A model generated the notes under the pieces. It did not search any database and was not told the DNA's origin. It saw only the letters and a program-made list of their open reading frames with translations. A stretch of 64,000 bases of DNA, taken from contig NZ_CP079095.1 of assembly GCF_019285515.1 (NCBI RefSeq), forward strand, positions 2,946,501 to 3,010,500, written 5' to 3'. This DNA comes from Methylococcus sp. Mc7 (lineage in GTDB: Bacteria > Pseudomonadota > Gammaproteobacteria > Methylococcales > Methylococcaceae). Positions 33,922-43,438 of this stretch are shown here, in pieces (the stretch's first letter is position 1; the number at the start of each line of letters is the position of its first letter). Made by a program: the position numbers and the translations under genes.

Positions 33922-34637
33922 GCCGCCGCGCCTCCTGTCGCTATGCGATGCTGGTATGTTATCTGCCACCTCTGCCCCTGCATCCATTCGCCATCAGGCA
34001 AACGCCCTTGTCACGGCTGCAACTGGACCGCCGTCTGACCCTGCTGGATCCCGACGATGCCCGCGATCTGGCGACCCTGGAGGAAGTAACGCACTGGGAG
34101 CGCATTCCACCCGCGACCAGCGACCGGACCTTTCTGGCCGGCGCGAGGGATGCTCTACGGAAGCTCGATCGTCCATCTTTGCGGGAACTGCTCGGCTGGC
34201 GTCTGGAGCTTAGGACCCTGGTCGGGGCCCTGCGGCGTCGCCACCGCGGCTTACCCGGCCCAGCCGCAGACGAAGCCTTCGGATATGGCCCATGCGCGGA
34301 CTACATCCGCCGCTATTGGGAGCGATCGGATTTCAACCTGAGCCACCGTTATCCTTGGGTGGCAGTAGCCGATCAACTGCTCCGGGAGGGCAACCATACC
34401 GCCTTGGAACGCCTGTTGTTCGCCACTGTTTGGGATCACTACACCCGCTTGGCCTGGAATCATCATTTCGATTTCGAGGCCGTGGTGTTGTATGTCTTGC
34501 GCTGGCATCTGATCGACCGTCAGACACGTTACGACCCCCCGGCCGCGACGGAGCGCTTCAAGGCGCTATTGATCCGGGGATTGGGACACTACGACCGCGT
34601 CGCCGATTCGCCGGCGTTCGCCGGTATGTCCAACTGA
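33918..34637 (+). CDS. DUF2764 protein, V/A-ATPase C-like subunit
   Basis: A 239-residue, mainly helical protein: CYLPPLPLHPFAIRQTPLSR at the start, then LLDPDDARDLATLEEVTHWE and YIRRYWERSDFNLSH. It matches DUF2764, the protein encoded between E and A in Chlamydia/Bacteroidetes V-type operons and presumed to replace subunit C, which couples the rotor ring to the central stalk. Its position between E and A here is the same. The assignment is by context and motif. Confidence 0.75.
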   Translation: MSRRASCRYAMLVCYLPPLPLHPFAIRQTPLSRLQLDRRLTLLDPDDARDLATLEEVTHWERIPPATSDRTFLAGARDALRKLDRPSLRELLGWRLELRTLVGALRRRHRGLPGPAADEAFGYGPCADYIRRYWERSDFNLSHRYPWVAVADQLLREGNHTALERLLFATVWDHYTRLAWNHHFDFEAVVLYVLRWHLIDRQTRYDPPAATERFKALLIRGLGHYDRVADSPAFAGMSN

Positions 34638-34647
34638 GGTTGGGAGG

Positions 34648-36489
34648 ATGAACGCGCCCAAGGCTATCGCGCGCGTGGTGGCGGTGCAAGACGATTTGGT
34701 CACCATCGAATCCTGCCCGTCGGGTGATGCCCTCACGGCACTGCGCAAGAACGGAATCGTTTATATCTGCCCGCCATCCTCGGCGGAAGGACCGGGGGAA
34801 CGGCTAAAAGGCGAAATTCTCCGCATCTTTGGCCGCCATGCCGACGTGCAAGTTTTCGAGTCCACCCAGGGCATCGCGGTGGGCGATCCGGTCATCCAGA
34901 GTGACGAACTACTCTCGGTGACGCTCGGCCCCGGCCTTTTGGGCCAAGTCTATGACGGCCTGCAAAATCCTCTGGAGGCGCTGGCCATCAACCACGGGTA
35001 TTTCCTTCCCAGGGGCGTGGAATCGCCCCCCCTGGATCCCAACAAGAAATGGGCTTTCCAGCCGCGTGTCCGGGCGGGCGCCCGGCTGTCCGCCGGGGAA
35101 GTGGTCGGAGCGGTGCAGGAAGGCCGCTTCACCCACAAGATCATGGTCCCGTTCAACGAGCCGGGACCCGTGGAAGTGACCTGGATCCAGGAAGACGCGG
35201 TGACCGTGGATACGCCGGTGGCGAGGCTTCGCGCCGCGGGGGGCGAGGAGCGCCCGCTGACACTTCATCAGCGCTGGCCGGTACGTAGACCTCTCCCGGA
35301 AATGCTCCTTGCGCAGGGTCAAGCCTTGCGCCTCTATCCGAGCGAGCCTTTGATCACCACCGTGCGGCTGATCGATACGTTTTTTCCCGTAGCGCTGGGC
35401 GGCACCTGCTGCATACCCGGACCTTTCGGCGCCGGAAAGACCGTCCTGCAACAGCTCATCGCCCGCCATTCCCATGTCGACATCGTGATCGTCGTGGCCT
35501 GCGGCGAGAGGGCGGGCGAGGTCGTGGAGACCATCGCGGAATTCCCCAAGCTCACCGACCCCCTGACGGGCGGTTCCTTGATGGATCGCACCGTCATCAT
35601 CTGCAATACCTCGTCGATGCCCGTCGCAGCGCGGGAAGCATCGATCTACACCGGTGTCACCATCGGGGAGTATTACCGCCAGATGGGATATCAGGTCTTG
35701 CTTTTGGCCGACTCGACGTCCCGCTGGGCTCAGGCCTTGCGGGAAATTTCCGGGCGCCTGGAAGAGATACCGGGGGAAGAGGCCTTTCCTGCCTATCTCG
35801 ATTCCTCGATACGGATGTTCTACGAACGGGCCGGCGTCATCCGCGCGGGCGACGACGCCACCGGCAGTCTGAGCATAATAGGCACGGTGTCGCCGGCCGG
35901 CGGCAATTTCGAAGAGCCGGTGACCCAGTCCACACTGGCCACGGTGAAGAGCTTTCTCGGCCTCTCCGGTCAGCGGGCCTACCGGCGCTGCTACCCCGCC
36001 ATCGATCCGCTGATTTCCTGGTCCCGTTATCTGCGTCAGTTGGAACCCTGGTATGAGGCGCACCTGCAACCCGGCTGGGTCAGCCGCGTAAGTGGCATGC
36101 TGGATTTGATCAAACAAGGCGATGCCATTGCGCGCATGATGCAGGTCACGGGGGAAGAAGGGATCAGCCTGGACGACTGGGTCAAATACCAGAAAGCCTG
36201 GCTGCTGGATACCGTTTATCTTCAGCAGGATGCTTTCGACCCTGTGGACGTTTCCTCGCCCTTGGAGCGGCAGCAAGCCCTGTTCGATTTGGTCGCCGAG
36301 GTGGTAGCCGCAGCCTACCGCTTTCCCGACAGGGAGACGGCGCGCACTCATTTCACCCGATTGGCGGGGCTGTTCAAGGATTTCAACTGTGCGGAACGGG
36401 ACACGCCGGATTTCCAGCATTGGCTGAACGAAATCCGCCGGGCGTGCTTGGAAGTTCAAATTGGTCCCGATTCCGTAACGAGCCCGTAA
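34648..36489 (+). CDS. atpA: V/A-type ATPase catalytic subunit A
   Basis: The 613-residue catalytic subunit. Seen: GPGLLGQVYDGLQNPL, the A-specific bulge domain, Walker A GPFGAGKT, the catalytic glutamate in CGERAGEVVE, LLLADSTSRWAQALREISGR, and GTVSPAGGNFEEPVTQSTL. No intein. It hydrolyses or makes ATP with B in the A3B3 head. It is the last gene, 10 bases after DUF2764, whereas in Chlamydia-type operons A precedes B; together with B at the front this is a circular permutation. Confidence 0.95.
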   Translation: MNAPKAIARVVAVQDDLVTIESCPSGDALTALRKNGIVYICPPSSAEGPGERLKGEILRIFGRHADVQVFESTQGIAVGDPVIQSDELLSVTLGPGLLGQVYDGLQNPLEALAINHGYFLPRGVESPPLDPNKKWAFQPRVRAGARLSAGEVVGAVQEGRFTHKIMVPFNEPGPVEVTWIQEDAVTVDTPVARLRAAGGEERPLTLHQRWPVRRPLPEMLLAQGQALRLYPSEPLITTVRLIDTFFPVALGGTCCIPGPFGAGKTVLQQLIARHSHVDIVIVVACGERAGEVVETIAEFPKLTDPLTGGSLMDRTVIICNTSSMPVAAREASIYTGVTIGEYYRQMGYQVLLLADSTSRWAQALREISGRLEEIPGEEAFPAYLDSSIRMFYERAGVIRAGDDATGSLSIIGTVSPAGGNFEEPVTQSTLATVKSFLGLSGQRAYRRCYPAIDPLISWSRYLRQLEPWYEAHLQPGWVSRVSGMLDLIKQGDAIARMMQVTGEEGISLDDWVKYQKAWLLDTVYLQQDAFDPVDVSSPLERQQALFDLVAEVVAAAYRFPDRETARTHFTRLAGLFKDFNCAERDTPDFQHWLNEIRRACLEVQIGPDSVTSP

Positions 36490-36574
36490 CGGAGTTGTAA
36501 CGGGACGCGCCCCGGCGTTGGTTACAATTCGCCTACGATCCTTAGGGTACTGCCGATTTCGGGAGGACGCCTTC

Positions 36575-38416
36575 TTGCGGACGATGGTTTCACTGATCTT
36601 CCTTACGCTTCTGGCGAGTCCCGCCCAGGCCTGGTGGAACAAGGATTGGCCGGAACGGAAGAGAATTGTGTTGGATACCTCGGCCAGCGGGGTTCCCATC
36701 GCGGAAAACCTGGTCCAGGTGCCGGTCCTGGTCCGTTTGCACAGCGGGAACTTCCATTACTTCCTGGATACCCAGGCCGACGGCTCCGATCTGCGCTTCA
36801 TCGCGGGCGACGACAAGACCCCCCTCAACTATCACATCGAACAGTACGATCAGATCAGCGGACTGGCCAACGTCTGGGTCCTGGTTCCAGTCCTGGCGCC
36901 GGGTACCGCGGACGCCCATATCTGGATGTACTACGGCAACGCCAAGGCGCCGCCGGCCGCCGACCCGGCGGGGACCTACGACGCGGCCACCGTCGTGGTC
37001 TATCACTACGACGAACGCACGGGCTTGCCCCGCGATGCGAGCGCGTTCGCCAACCACCCCAGCGAAGCTTCCATTACGCTCGGCCAACCCGGCATCGTCG
37101 GTCTGGCCGCGGCCTTCGATTCCACGGCCTCGCTGCGCGTACCCGCGAATCCGGCCCTCTCGATCTCCGCAAGCAAGGGATACACCCTGTCCACCTGGCT
37201 CAAGCTCACCCAAACCCAGCCTTCGGGGAGGATATTGACCGTGGGGGCCGCGGATTCGGGTCTGCGTCTGGAAGTCGTCGACAACGGTCTCGTCCTCCGC
37301 CAGACCGCGGGCGGCAGGGAAGTCGTAGCGCGAACCACCGCCCCCCTCGCGGTGGACCGCTGGTATCACGTCGCGGCGACCTGGGGTTCGAAGCTGAAGC
37401 TATACCTGGATGGAGTACGGGTGGCGGAAGCCGAAAACCCCAACCCGCCCGACCTGGCCGGCGACTTGGTCCTGGGGGCGACCGCGGCGGGCAACGGCTT
37501 CACCGGCCTGCTGGACGAGACCCGGATCGCCTCTGTCGAGCGATCGGCCGACTGGATTCAACTGACCGCCAAGGGGGAGGGACCGGACGGCAAGCTGGTT
37601 GTTTACGGCGAAGACGAGACCGTCACGGCGGCCGGCGGTTTCGACCAGTTCGCCTTGATCAAGACTCTCGCGCGCACGGTCAGCGTGGAGGGCTGGGCGA
37701 TCATCGGGTTGACGCTGGCGCTGGGATTCCTGGCATTCGATGCCATGGTCACGCGTTACGTCCTGGTGAGGCGGGTGGAAAAGCTGGACACCCGGTTCGC
37801 CGCCGAAGCGCGGGAATTGGTGAATCGCATCCTCAAGGAACAGGATGCGGCCTCGAAACAGCGGGAACTGGAGAGAATCGGCCAGACTTACGGGCACAGC
37901 GCCCTGTTCCGGCTTTTTCAGACCGGTATCGACGAACTCGACCGGCTCCTGGAATTGGCGGCCGCCCGGGCTTGCGGCAAGACCCTGGCGGTCGAGGGAT
38001 TGGAGGTGATCCGCTCCAGTCTCGACGCGGCGATAGTCGAGGAAAACAATCGGCTGAACGCCCGCTTGGTCCTGGTGACCATCGCCATCAGCGGTGCGCC
38101 GTTTCTGGGCCTTTTGGGCACCGTCGTGGGCGTGATGATGACTTTCGCGACGGTGGCGGCGACGGGCGACGTCAATGTCAGCACCATAGCACCGGGGGTC
38201 GCCTCGGCCATGGCGACCACGGTCGTGGGCCTCGTCATCGCGATCCCTTGCATGTTCGGGTACAACTATCTCGCTACCCAGATCGGCAAGCGGATGTCGG
38301 CCATGGAGGTCTACGCCGACCAGTTGATCGGCACCTTGGCCCTGGCCCATTCGAGCACGTATTCCCCCGCGGAGGCTCCCCATGCGACGCCGAACCCGGC
38401 CGAAGCCATACGATGA
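36575..38416 (+). CDS. ExbB/TolQ-type proton channel with N-terminal DUF2341-LamG region
   Basis: A 613-residue protein, much longer than ordinary ExbB (about 240). It has a signal peptide (MVSLIFLTLLASPAQA), then a periplasmic DUF2341 domain (LRFIAGDDKTPLNYHIEQYD to HIWMYYGN), then a LamG/concanavalin-like domain (YTLSTWLKL, WYHVAATWGSKLKLYLDG). A membrane helix follows, and the MotA/TolQ/ExbB channel domain (APFLGLLGTVVGVMMTF) closes the protein. The channel part drives energy transfer from the proton gradient; the lectin-like part should face the periplasm and may bind glycans. The TTG start at 36575 fits GGGAGGA; ATG 36584 is possible. Overlaps exbD by 35 bases. Confidence 0.85.
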   Translation: MRTMVSLIFLTLLASPAQAWWNKDWPERKRIVLDTSASGVPIAENLVQVPVLVRLHSGNFHYFLDTQADGSDLRFIAGDDKTPLNYHIEQYDQISGLANVWVLVPVLAPGTADAHIWMYYGNAKAPPAADPAGTYDAATVVVYHYDERTGLPRDASAFANHPSEASITLGQPGIVGLAAAFDSTASLRVPANPALSISASKGYTLSTWLKLTQTQPSGRILTVGAADSGLRLEVVDNGLVLRQTAGGREVVARTTAPLAVDRWYHVAATWGSKLKLYLDGVRVAEAENPNPPDLAGDLVLGATAAGNGFTGLLDETRIASVERSADWIQLTAKGEGPDGKLVVYGEDETVTAAGGFDQFALIKTLARTVSVEGWAIIGLTLALGFLAFDAMVTRYVLVRRVEKLDTRFAAEARELVNRILKEQDAASKQRELERIGQTYGHSALFRLFQTGIDELDRLLELAAARACGKTLAVEGLEVIRSSLDAAIVEENNRLNARLVLVTIAISGAPFLGLLGTVVGVMMTFATVAATGDVNVSTIAPGVASAMATTVVGLVIAIPCMFGYNYLATQIGKRMSAMEVYADQLIGTLALAHSSTYSPAEAPHATPNPAEAIR

Positions 38417-38786
38417 ACTCAACGTCACGCCCCTGATGGACCTCGCCTGGAATTTGCTGGTGGTGTTCATCATCATGGCCACGGTGACCGTCCAGGGCAT
38501 CGCGGTCAAGCTGCCCCAGGCCAACCCGGCGCCAAGCTTGAGCAAACCGAAGACCAAGGCCGTGACGGTTCTGGCCGACGGACGCATCTACCTGGACACC
38601 ATGCAGGTGACGCTGGCAGAACTGGAGGAGAAGTTGCGCCAGTACAAGGCGGTCGACCCCCAGGTGCCGGTCGTGCTCCGGGGGGATGCCGATGTCCGCT
38701 ACCAGGAGGTCGTCGCGGCCCTGGACGCGATCAAGCGGGCCGACATCACTCATCTGGGATTGGTGACGAAACGTCTGGTGAAATAG
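38382..38786 (+). CDS. ExbD/TolR-type protein
   Basis: A 134-residue protein with one membrane helix near the start (MDLAWNLLVVFIIMATVTV), including the conserved membrane aspartate in NVTPLMDLAWNLL, and a periplasmic TolR/ExbD domain (AVTVLADGRIYLDTMQVTLA). It pairs with the ExbB-type channel upstream, sharing 35 bases. The next 157 bases hold no gene, only a GC-rich inverted repeat around GGCCCTGCGGCC. Confidence 0.9.
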   Translation: MRRRTRPKPYDELNVTPLMDLAWNLLVVFIIMATVTVQGIAVKLPQANPAPSLSKPKTKAVTVLADGRIYLDTMQVTLAELEEKLRQYKAVDPQVPVVLRGDADVRYQEVVAALDAIKRADITHLGLVTKRLVK

Positions 38787-38943
38787 CGCCCAGGGCGGCG
38801 CGTTCGCGTCCATTCCGATCTCGGCCTGTTGCTGTGAAAGTCGCGAAACGCACTCCTTGTCGCTCCTCTCCCTCATCCGGCCCTGCGGCCCTCCGGCCGC
38901 GGGTTCATGGAAGGGGACGGGCTGAGGGAAACCGCTTCCGCCG

Positions 38944-39642
38944 ATGAAGACCCTGATCCGTTTGGCGATACTGGCAATGGCCTTGGCATCCGCGTGGTGG
39001 ATACGCGAGCAATTGGCCCAAGGTCCGTACTACCGGACGGAGGAGCCCCAGTGGGTGAAACTGATCGATGAACCGCCGCCTCCGGAGCCGGAGCCGCCGG
39101 AGCCGGAGCCCATGGATGAGCCGCCCGAGTCCGAGATTCAGGAGGAGGTGGTCGAGGAACCGGCGGAGGCGGAATCCGCCACTGATGACCAATTGGGCGT
39201 CGATGAGGAAGGCGGAGCCGGCGCCGACAGTTTTGGGCTGCGCGCCAGGAAAGGGGGCAAGGACCTGCTGCAATCCGGGCCGTCGGGCCATCGTGGGCGG
39301 ACTTTTCTTGCCTACGGCGGTACGCTTACCTCCCAATTGGAAAGTCACTTGATGTCTGAACCCAAACTTCGCGGTAAGTACTACGTCGCCGTGGTGCGAA
39401 TCTGGATCAGCCCTGCCGGCAAGATTTCCCGGTGCGAAATCGAGCAGTCGAGCGGCAGCCGCGAAACCGATGCACGCATCGTCGAACTGGTCTCGTCCTT
39501 CTCCGGTCCGCTGGCGGCGCCGCCCACCGGCATGCCCCAGCCGATCAGGATTCGTATCCGTTCCACGCCACATCTATCATGTCGTGAATGGAGGGAAGCC
39601 AGATACTGGGGCACCCTGAAAAACCCCTTTGGGGCGGGGTGA
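38944..39642 (+). CDS. TonB-like energy transducer
   Basis: A 232-residue protein: an N-terminal anchor (LIRLAILAMALASAWWI), a periplasmic Pro/Glu-rich spacer (PPPPEPEPPEPEPMDEPPES) and a C-terminal TonB-type fold (YYVAVVRIWISPAGKISRC, then SRETDARIVELVSSFSGPL). It would carry energy from the ExbB/ExbD pair to an outer-membrane receptor. The spacer is acidic rather than Lys-Pro rich. The last 30 residues after RIRIRS do not look like the family. No receptor gene is adjacent. Confidence 0.8.
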   Translation: MKTLIRLAILAMALASAWWIREQLAQGPYYRTEEPQWVKLIDEPPPPEPEPPEPEPMDEPPESEIQEEVVEEPAEAESATDDQLGVDEEGGAGADSFGLRARKGGKDLLQSGPSGHRGRTFLAYGGTLTSQLESHLMSEPKLRGKYYVAVVRIWISPAGKISRCEIEQSSGSRETDARIVELVSSFSGPLAAPPTGMPQPIRIRIRSTPHLSCREWREARYWGTLKNPFGAG

Positions 39643-39681
39643 GGGGCAAGTAATCAAGTTTTTGTTCCCTAAGGAGATTCC

Positions 39682-40119
39682 ATGGATATCTACATGCAGG
39701 CCGCCATCGCCGAAGCCCGTGAAGGGCTGGAGGAAGGCGGCATTCCGATCGGCTCGGTCCTGGTGATCGACGGCGAGATCGTAGGTCGGGGTCACAACCG
39801 GCGGGTGCAGAAAGGCAGCGCGATCCTGCATGCGGAAATGGATTGCCTGGAAAACGCCGGACGCCTGAGTGCCGGGGATTACCGCCGGGCGACGCTCTAC
39901 AGCACCTTATCGCCCTGCGACATGTGCAGCGGCGCGGCCTTGCTCTACGGCATTCCCCGCATCGTCGCCGGAGAGAACCGGACGTTCCAGGGACCGGAGG
40001 CCTACATCCGCTCGCGCGGCGTGGATCTGCTGGTGCTGGACGATCCGGAATGCGCCGCGCTGATGAAGGATTTCATCGCAGCCCATCCGGCGCTCTGGAA
40101 CGAGGACATCGGCGGATGA
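39682..40119 (+). CDS. Nucleoside/cytosine deaminase family protein
   Basis: A 145-residue zinc-dependent deaminase with the paired motifs HAEMDCLE and SPCDMCSGA (zinc ligands His, Cys, Cys; proton-shuttle Glu). It looks closer to yeast cytosine deaminase FCY1 (AREGLEEGGIPIGSVL, and a C-terminal WNEDIGG) than to tRNA adenosine deaminase TadA. Cytosine-to-uracil salvage is the likely reaction but is not proven. Ribosome site AAGGAGA. Stands alone. Confidence 0.85.
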   Translation: MDIYMQAAIAEAREGLEEGGIPIGSVLVIDGEIVGRGHNRRVQKGSAILHAEMDCLENAGRLSAGDYRRATLYSTLSPCDMCSGAALLYGIPRIVAGENRTFQGPEAYIRSRGVDLLVLDDPECAALMKDFIAAHPALWNEDIGG

Positions 40120-40202
40120 AAGCGCACCCTGTTGCAGCGAAACTCCGCTAATATAAAGCGGTCTACATTAGTCTTGTGTGAAGTAACTTGAGGAGCTATC
40201 GA

Positions 40203-40880
40203 ATGAGTACCCCCCGTGAACAGGTCTTGAGCCGCGGCGCTTATGCCGTCGTGCCCCGCCACAAGGTTCTGACCAACACCTACGCCCTGCTGTCGCTGAC
40301 GCTGCTGTTCAGCGCTATGACCGCCGGCGTGTCCATGGCGCTGGCGCTGCCCCATCCGGGCATCATCATCACCCTGGTAGGCTATTTCGGCTTGCTGTGG
40401 CTGACCAACAAGTATTCCAGCAGCGCGCTCGGCATCCTTTGGGTCTTCGCGCTGACCGGCTTCATGGGCTACACCCTGGGCCCGATCCTGAACGCCTACG
40501 TCACGCATTTCGCCAACGGTACCCAGCTGGTCATGATGGCCATGGGCGGCACCGGCGCGGTGTTCCTGGGCCTTTCGGCCTATGCGCTGACGACACGCAA
40601 GGACTTCAGCTTCCTCGGCGGCATGCTGGGCGCCGGCATCCTGGTCGCCTTCCTGGCCGGTCTGGTCGCCGTCTTCGTGCCCGGCCTGATGGGGCTGAGC
40701 CTGGCGGTGTCGGCGATGTTCGTGGTGCTGATGGCCGGGATGATCCTGTTCCAGACCAGCGCGATCATCCACGGCGGCGAAACCAACTACGTCCTCGCCA
40801 CCGTGACGCTGTACGTGACGATCTTCAACCTGTTCACCAGCCTGCTGCAGTTGCTCGGCGTGTTCAGCAGCGACGATTGA
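40203..40880 (+). CDS. Bax inhibitor-1/YccA family membrane protein
   Basis: A 225-residue protein with about seven membrane helices and the BI-1/YccA pattern (VLTNTYALLSLTLLFSAMTA, then LAVSAMFVVLMAGMILFQTS, IIHGGETNYVLATVTLYV). E. coli YccA modulates the FtsH protease; other relatives leak calcium. GAGGAG precedes the ATG at 40203. A strong terminator follows. Confidence 0.9.
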   Translation: MSTPREQVLSRGAYAVVPRHKVLTNTYALLSLTLLFSAMTAGVSMALALPHPGIIITLVGYFGLLWLTNKYSSSALGILWVFALTGFMGYTLGPILNAYVTHFANGTQLVMMAMGGTGAVFLGLSAYALTTRKDFSFLGGMLGAGILVAFLAGLVAVFVPGLMGLSLAVSAMFVVLMAGMILFQTSAIIHGGETNYVLATVTLYVTIFNLFTSLLQLLGVFSSDD

Positions 40881-40901
40881 TCCTCCCGATCCTTCGGACA
40901 C

Positions 40902-40929
40902 GAAAAACCCGGCCTAGGCCGGGTTTTTC
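40902..40929. terminator. Bidirectional intrinsic terminator
   Basis: A perfect palindrome, GAAAAACCCGGCC followed by TA and GGCCGGGTTTTTC, in the 71 bases between the convergent yccA-like and pnp genes. A-run on the left, T-run on the right, so it should stop transcription from both sides. Confidence 0.93.
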
Positions 40930-40951
40930 ATTGGGGCGGGTCGGCCGAAGG

Positions 40952-43027
40952 TTACTCGACGGCTTTCATGCTCAGGCGCACCCGGCCCTGGCGGTCGATC
41001 TCCAGCACCTTGACCTTGACCACGTCGCCCTCGGCCAGCTTGTCGCTGACCTTCTCGACGTGCTCGTCGGAGATCTGGGAGATGTGCACCAGCCCGTCCT
41101 TGCCCGGCAGGATGGTGACGAAGGCGCCGAAGTCCATCAGCCGCGCAACTTTGCCTTCGTAGATCTTGCCGACCTCGACCTCCGCCGTGATGTCCTCGAT
41201 GCGGCGGCGGGCCTCCAGACCGGCCTGCTTGTCGACCGAGGCGATCTTGATGACGCCGTCGTCGGTGATGTCGATGCTGGTGCCGGTCTCTTCGGTGATG
41301 GCGCGGATGGTCGCGCCGCCCTTGCCGATCACTTCCCGGATCTTGCTGGGGTCGATGGTGAAGCTGGTGATGCGCGGCGCGTAATCGGACATTTCGCCGC
41401 GCGGTGCCGGCAGGACTTGCGCCATTTTGTCCAGGATGTGCATCCGTCCGTCGCGGGCCTGATGCAGTGCCTGGCGCATGATTTCCGGCGTGATGCCGTC
41501 GATCTTGATGTCCATCTGCAGCGCGGTGACGCCGTCGCGGGTGCCGGCAACCTTGAAGTCCATGTCGCCCAGGTGATCCTCGTCGCCCATGATGTCCGAC
41601 AGGACGGCGAATTCATCGCCTTCGAGGATCAGCCCCATGGCGATGCCGGCCACGGCGCCCTTGGTCGGCGCGCCCGCATCCATCAGCGCCAGGCTGCTGC
41701 CGCAGACCGAAGCCATGGAGCTGGAGCCGTTGGATTCGGTGATCTCCGAGACGATGCGGATGACGTAGGGGAATTCGTCCATCGTCGGCATGATCGCCTG
41801 CACGCCGCGCTTGGCCAGGCGCCCGTGGCCGATCTCGCGCCGCTTGGGCGAGCCGATGGCGCCGGTTTCTCCCACGCAGTAGGGCGGGAAGTTGTAGTGC
41901 AGCATGAAGTTTTCTTTGTACTCGCCTTCCAGCGCGTCGATGAGCTGCGCATCGCGGCCCGTACCCAGCGTCGCGACCACCAGCGCCTGGGTTTCGCCGC
42001 GGGTGAAGAGGGCGGAGCCGTGGGTGCGGGGCAGGACGCCGGTCCGGATCGTGATGGGACGCACCGTGGAGAGGTCGCGCCCATCGATCCGTTTGCCGTG
42101 GTGGAGGATGTTGCCGCGGACGATCTCTTCCTCCAGCTTTTCGATCTGCCGCTTGACCGCGTTTTCGTCATGGGCGCCTTCGGCGGTCAAGCCATCGATC
42201 ACCGCCTTCCGGACTTCCTTGAGCTTCTGCTGGCGGAGCTGCTTGTCGGCAATGCCGTAGCCCTCGCTCAATCCCGCCCGCGCCAACTGGTCGACCGCGG
42301 CGACCAAGCCGGTGTCGACGGCCGGCGGTTCCCAGGACCAGGGTGTCACGCCGACTTCCGCCGCCATCTCGTTGATGGCACGGATGGCCGTCTGCATCTG
42401 CTCATGGCCGAAGACGACCGCCCCCAGCATCACTTCCTCGGGCAGAATCTTCGCTTCCGATTCGACCATGAGCACGGCGTTGGCGGTACCCGCGACCACC
42501 AGGTCGAGTTCCGAAACCCCCATGGTCGAGCTGTCCGGATTCAGGACGTAGGCGCCGTCCACGAATCCCACCCGGGCGGCGCCGATCGGGCCTTTGAAGG
42601 GCAGGCCCGACAGCGTCAGTGCCGCCGACGCGCCGAGCATCGACGGAATGTCCGGGTCCACGTCCGGATTCAGCGACATGACGGTGGCGACGACCTGGAC
42701 TTCGTGGGTGAAGCCGTCCGGGAACAGTGGCCGGATGGGCCGGTCGATCAGGCGCGCGGTCAGCGTTTCCTTTTCGCTGGGACGCCCTTCCCGCTTGAAG
42801 AATCCGCCCGGAATGCGTCCAGCAGCGTAGGCCTTTTCCTGGTAATTGACGGTGAGGGGGAAGAAATCGCCGTGCGGGGAGGCCTCCTTGCGTCCCACCA
42901 CGGTAACCAGCACCACGGTGCCGGCCATGTCCACCATGACCGCGGCATCGGCCTGACGGGCGATCTCGCCGGTTTCGATCGAAACGGTATGAGCGCCGTA
43001 CTGAAATTGCTTCCGGATCGGGTTCAC
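40952..43027 (-). CDS. pnp: Polyribonucleotide nucleotidyltransferase (PNPase)
   Basis: A 691-residue phosphorolytic 3'-to-5' exoribonuclease. Two RNase PH-like domains ([44 protein letters not shown]), then a KH domain ([21 protein letters not shown]) and an S1 domain ([23 protein letters not shown]). GTG start. It follows rpsO, as in most gammaproteobacteria, and works in mRNA decay in the degradosome. Confidence 0.97.
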   Translation of the reverse strand: MNPIRKQFQYGAHTVSIETGEIARQADAAVMVDMAGTVVLVTVVGRKEASPHGDFFPLTVNYQEKAYAAGRIPGGFFKREGRPSEKETLTARLIDRPIRPLFPDGFTHEVQVVATVMSLNPDVDPDIPSMLGASAALTLSGLPFKGPIGAARVGFVDGAYVLNPDSSTMGVSELDLVVAGTANAVLMVESEAKILPEEVMLGAVVFGHEQMQTAIRAINEMAAEVGVTPWSWEPPAVDTGLVAAVDQLARAGLSEGYGIADKQLRQQKLKEVRKAVIDGLTAEGAHDENAVKRQIEKLEEEIVRGNILHHGKRIDGRDLSTVRPITIRTGVLPRTHGSALFTRGETQALVVATLGTGRDAQLIDALEGEYKENFMLHYNFPPYCVGETGAIGSPKRREIGHGRLAKRGVQAIMPTMDEFPYVIRIVSEITESNGSSSMASVCGSSLALMDAGAPTKGAVAGIAMGLILEGDEFAVLSDIMGDEDHLGDMDFKVAGTRDGVTALQMDIKIDGITPEIMRQALHQARDGRMHILDKMAQVLPAPRGEMSDYAPRITSFTIDPSKIREVIGKGGATIRAITEETGTSIDITDDGVIKIASVDKQAGLEARRRIEDITAEVEVGKIYEGKVARLMDFGAFVTILPGKDGLVHISQISDEHVEKVSDKLAEGDVVKVKVLEIDRQGRVRLSMKAVE

Positions 43028-43058
43028 GGGTTCTCCTTGGGCTGTCGGCGGGCGAAGG

Positions 43059-43328
43059 TTATTTGCGGAGACCCAGCCGCTCGATGAGCGTACGGTAACG
43101 TTCGTTGTCGGTGCTCTTCAGATAGTCCAGCAGCTTGCGGCGTTGGTTGACCAGACGGAGCAGGCCGCGGCGCGAATGGAAGTCCTTCTTGTGCTTGACG
43201 AAGTGCGGGGTCAGGTAGTTGATGCGGTTGGTCAGCAGGGCCACTTGGACCTCGGGGGAACCGGTATCGCCTGGGGCGCGCTGGAATTCCTGCACGATGG
43301 CGCTTTTTTCTGCTGCTGTAAAAGCCAT
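43059..43328 (-). CDS. rpsO: 30S ribosomal protein S15
   Basis: The usual 89 residues: [55 protein letters not shown]15 binds 16S rRNA in the central domain. In E. coli S15 represses its own translation; whether the leader here can do so cannot be judged. ATG at 43328 with GGAG upstream on the minus strand. Confidence 0.98.
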   Translation of the reverse strand: MAFTAAEKSAIVQEFQRAPGDTGSPEVQVALLTNRINYLTPHFVKHKKDFHSRRGLLRLVNQRRKLLDYLKSTDNERYRTLIERLGLRK

Positions 43329-43438
43329 GGGGATAATCTCCAAAAAACTCGTTGAAAACCTTTTGAACAATCGCTAATTGTACCGTCTGGGACCGGCGCA
43401 GGACAAGGTTCCGTCAAGGCAATGCGGGCAAGACCGGC

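Noticed and set aside
40397-43087. A very long open frame on the + strand across pnp
   Set aside because: It is antisense to the well-conserved PNPase gene, has no family features, and arises from high GC at third codon positions.
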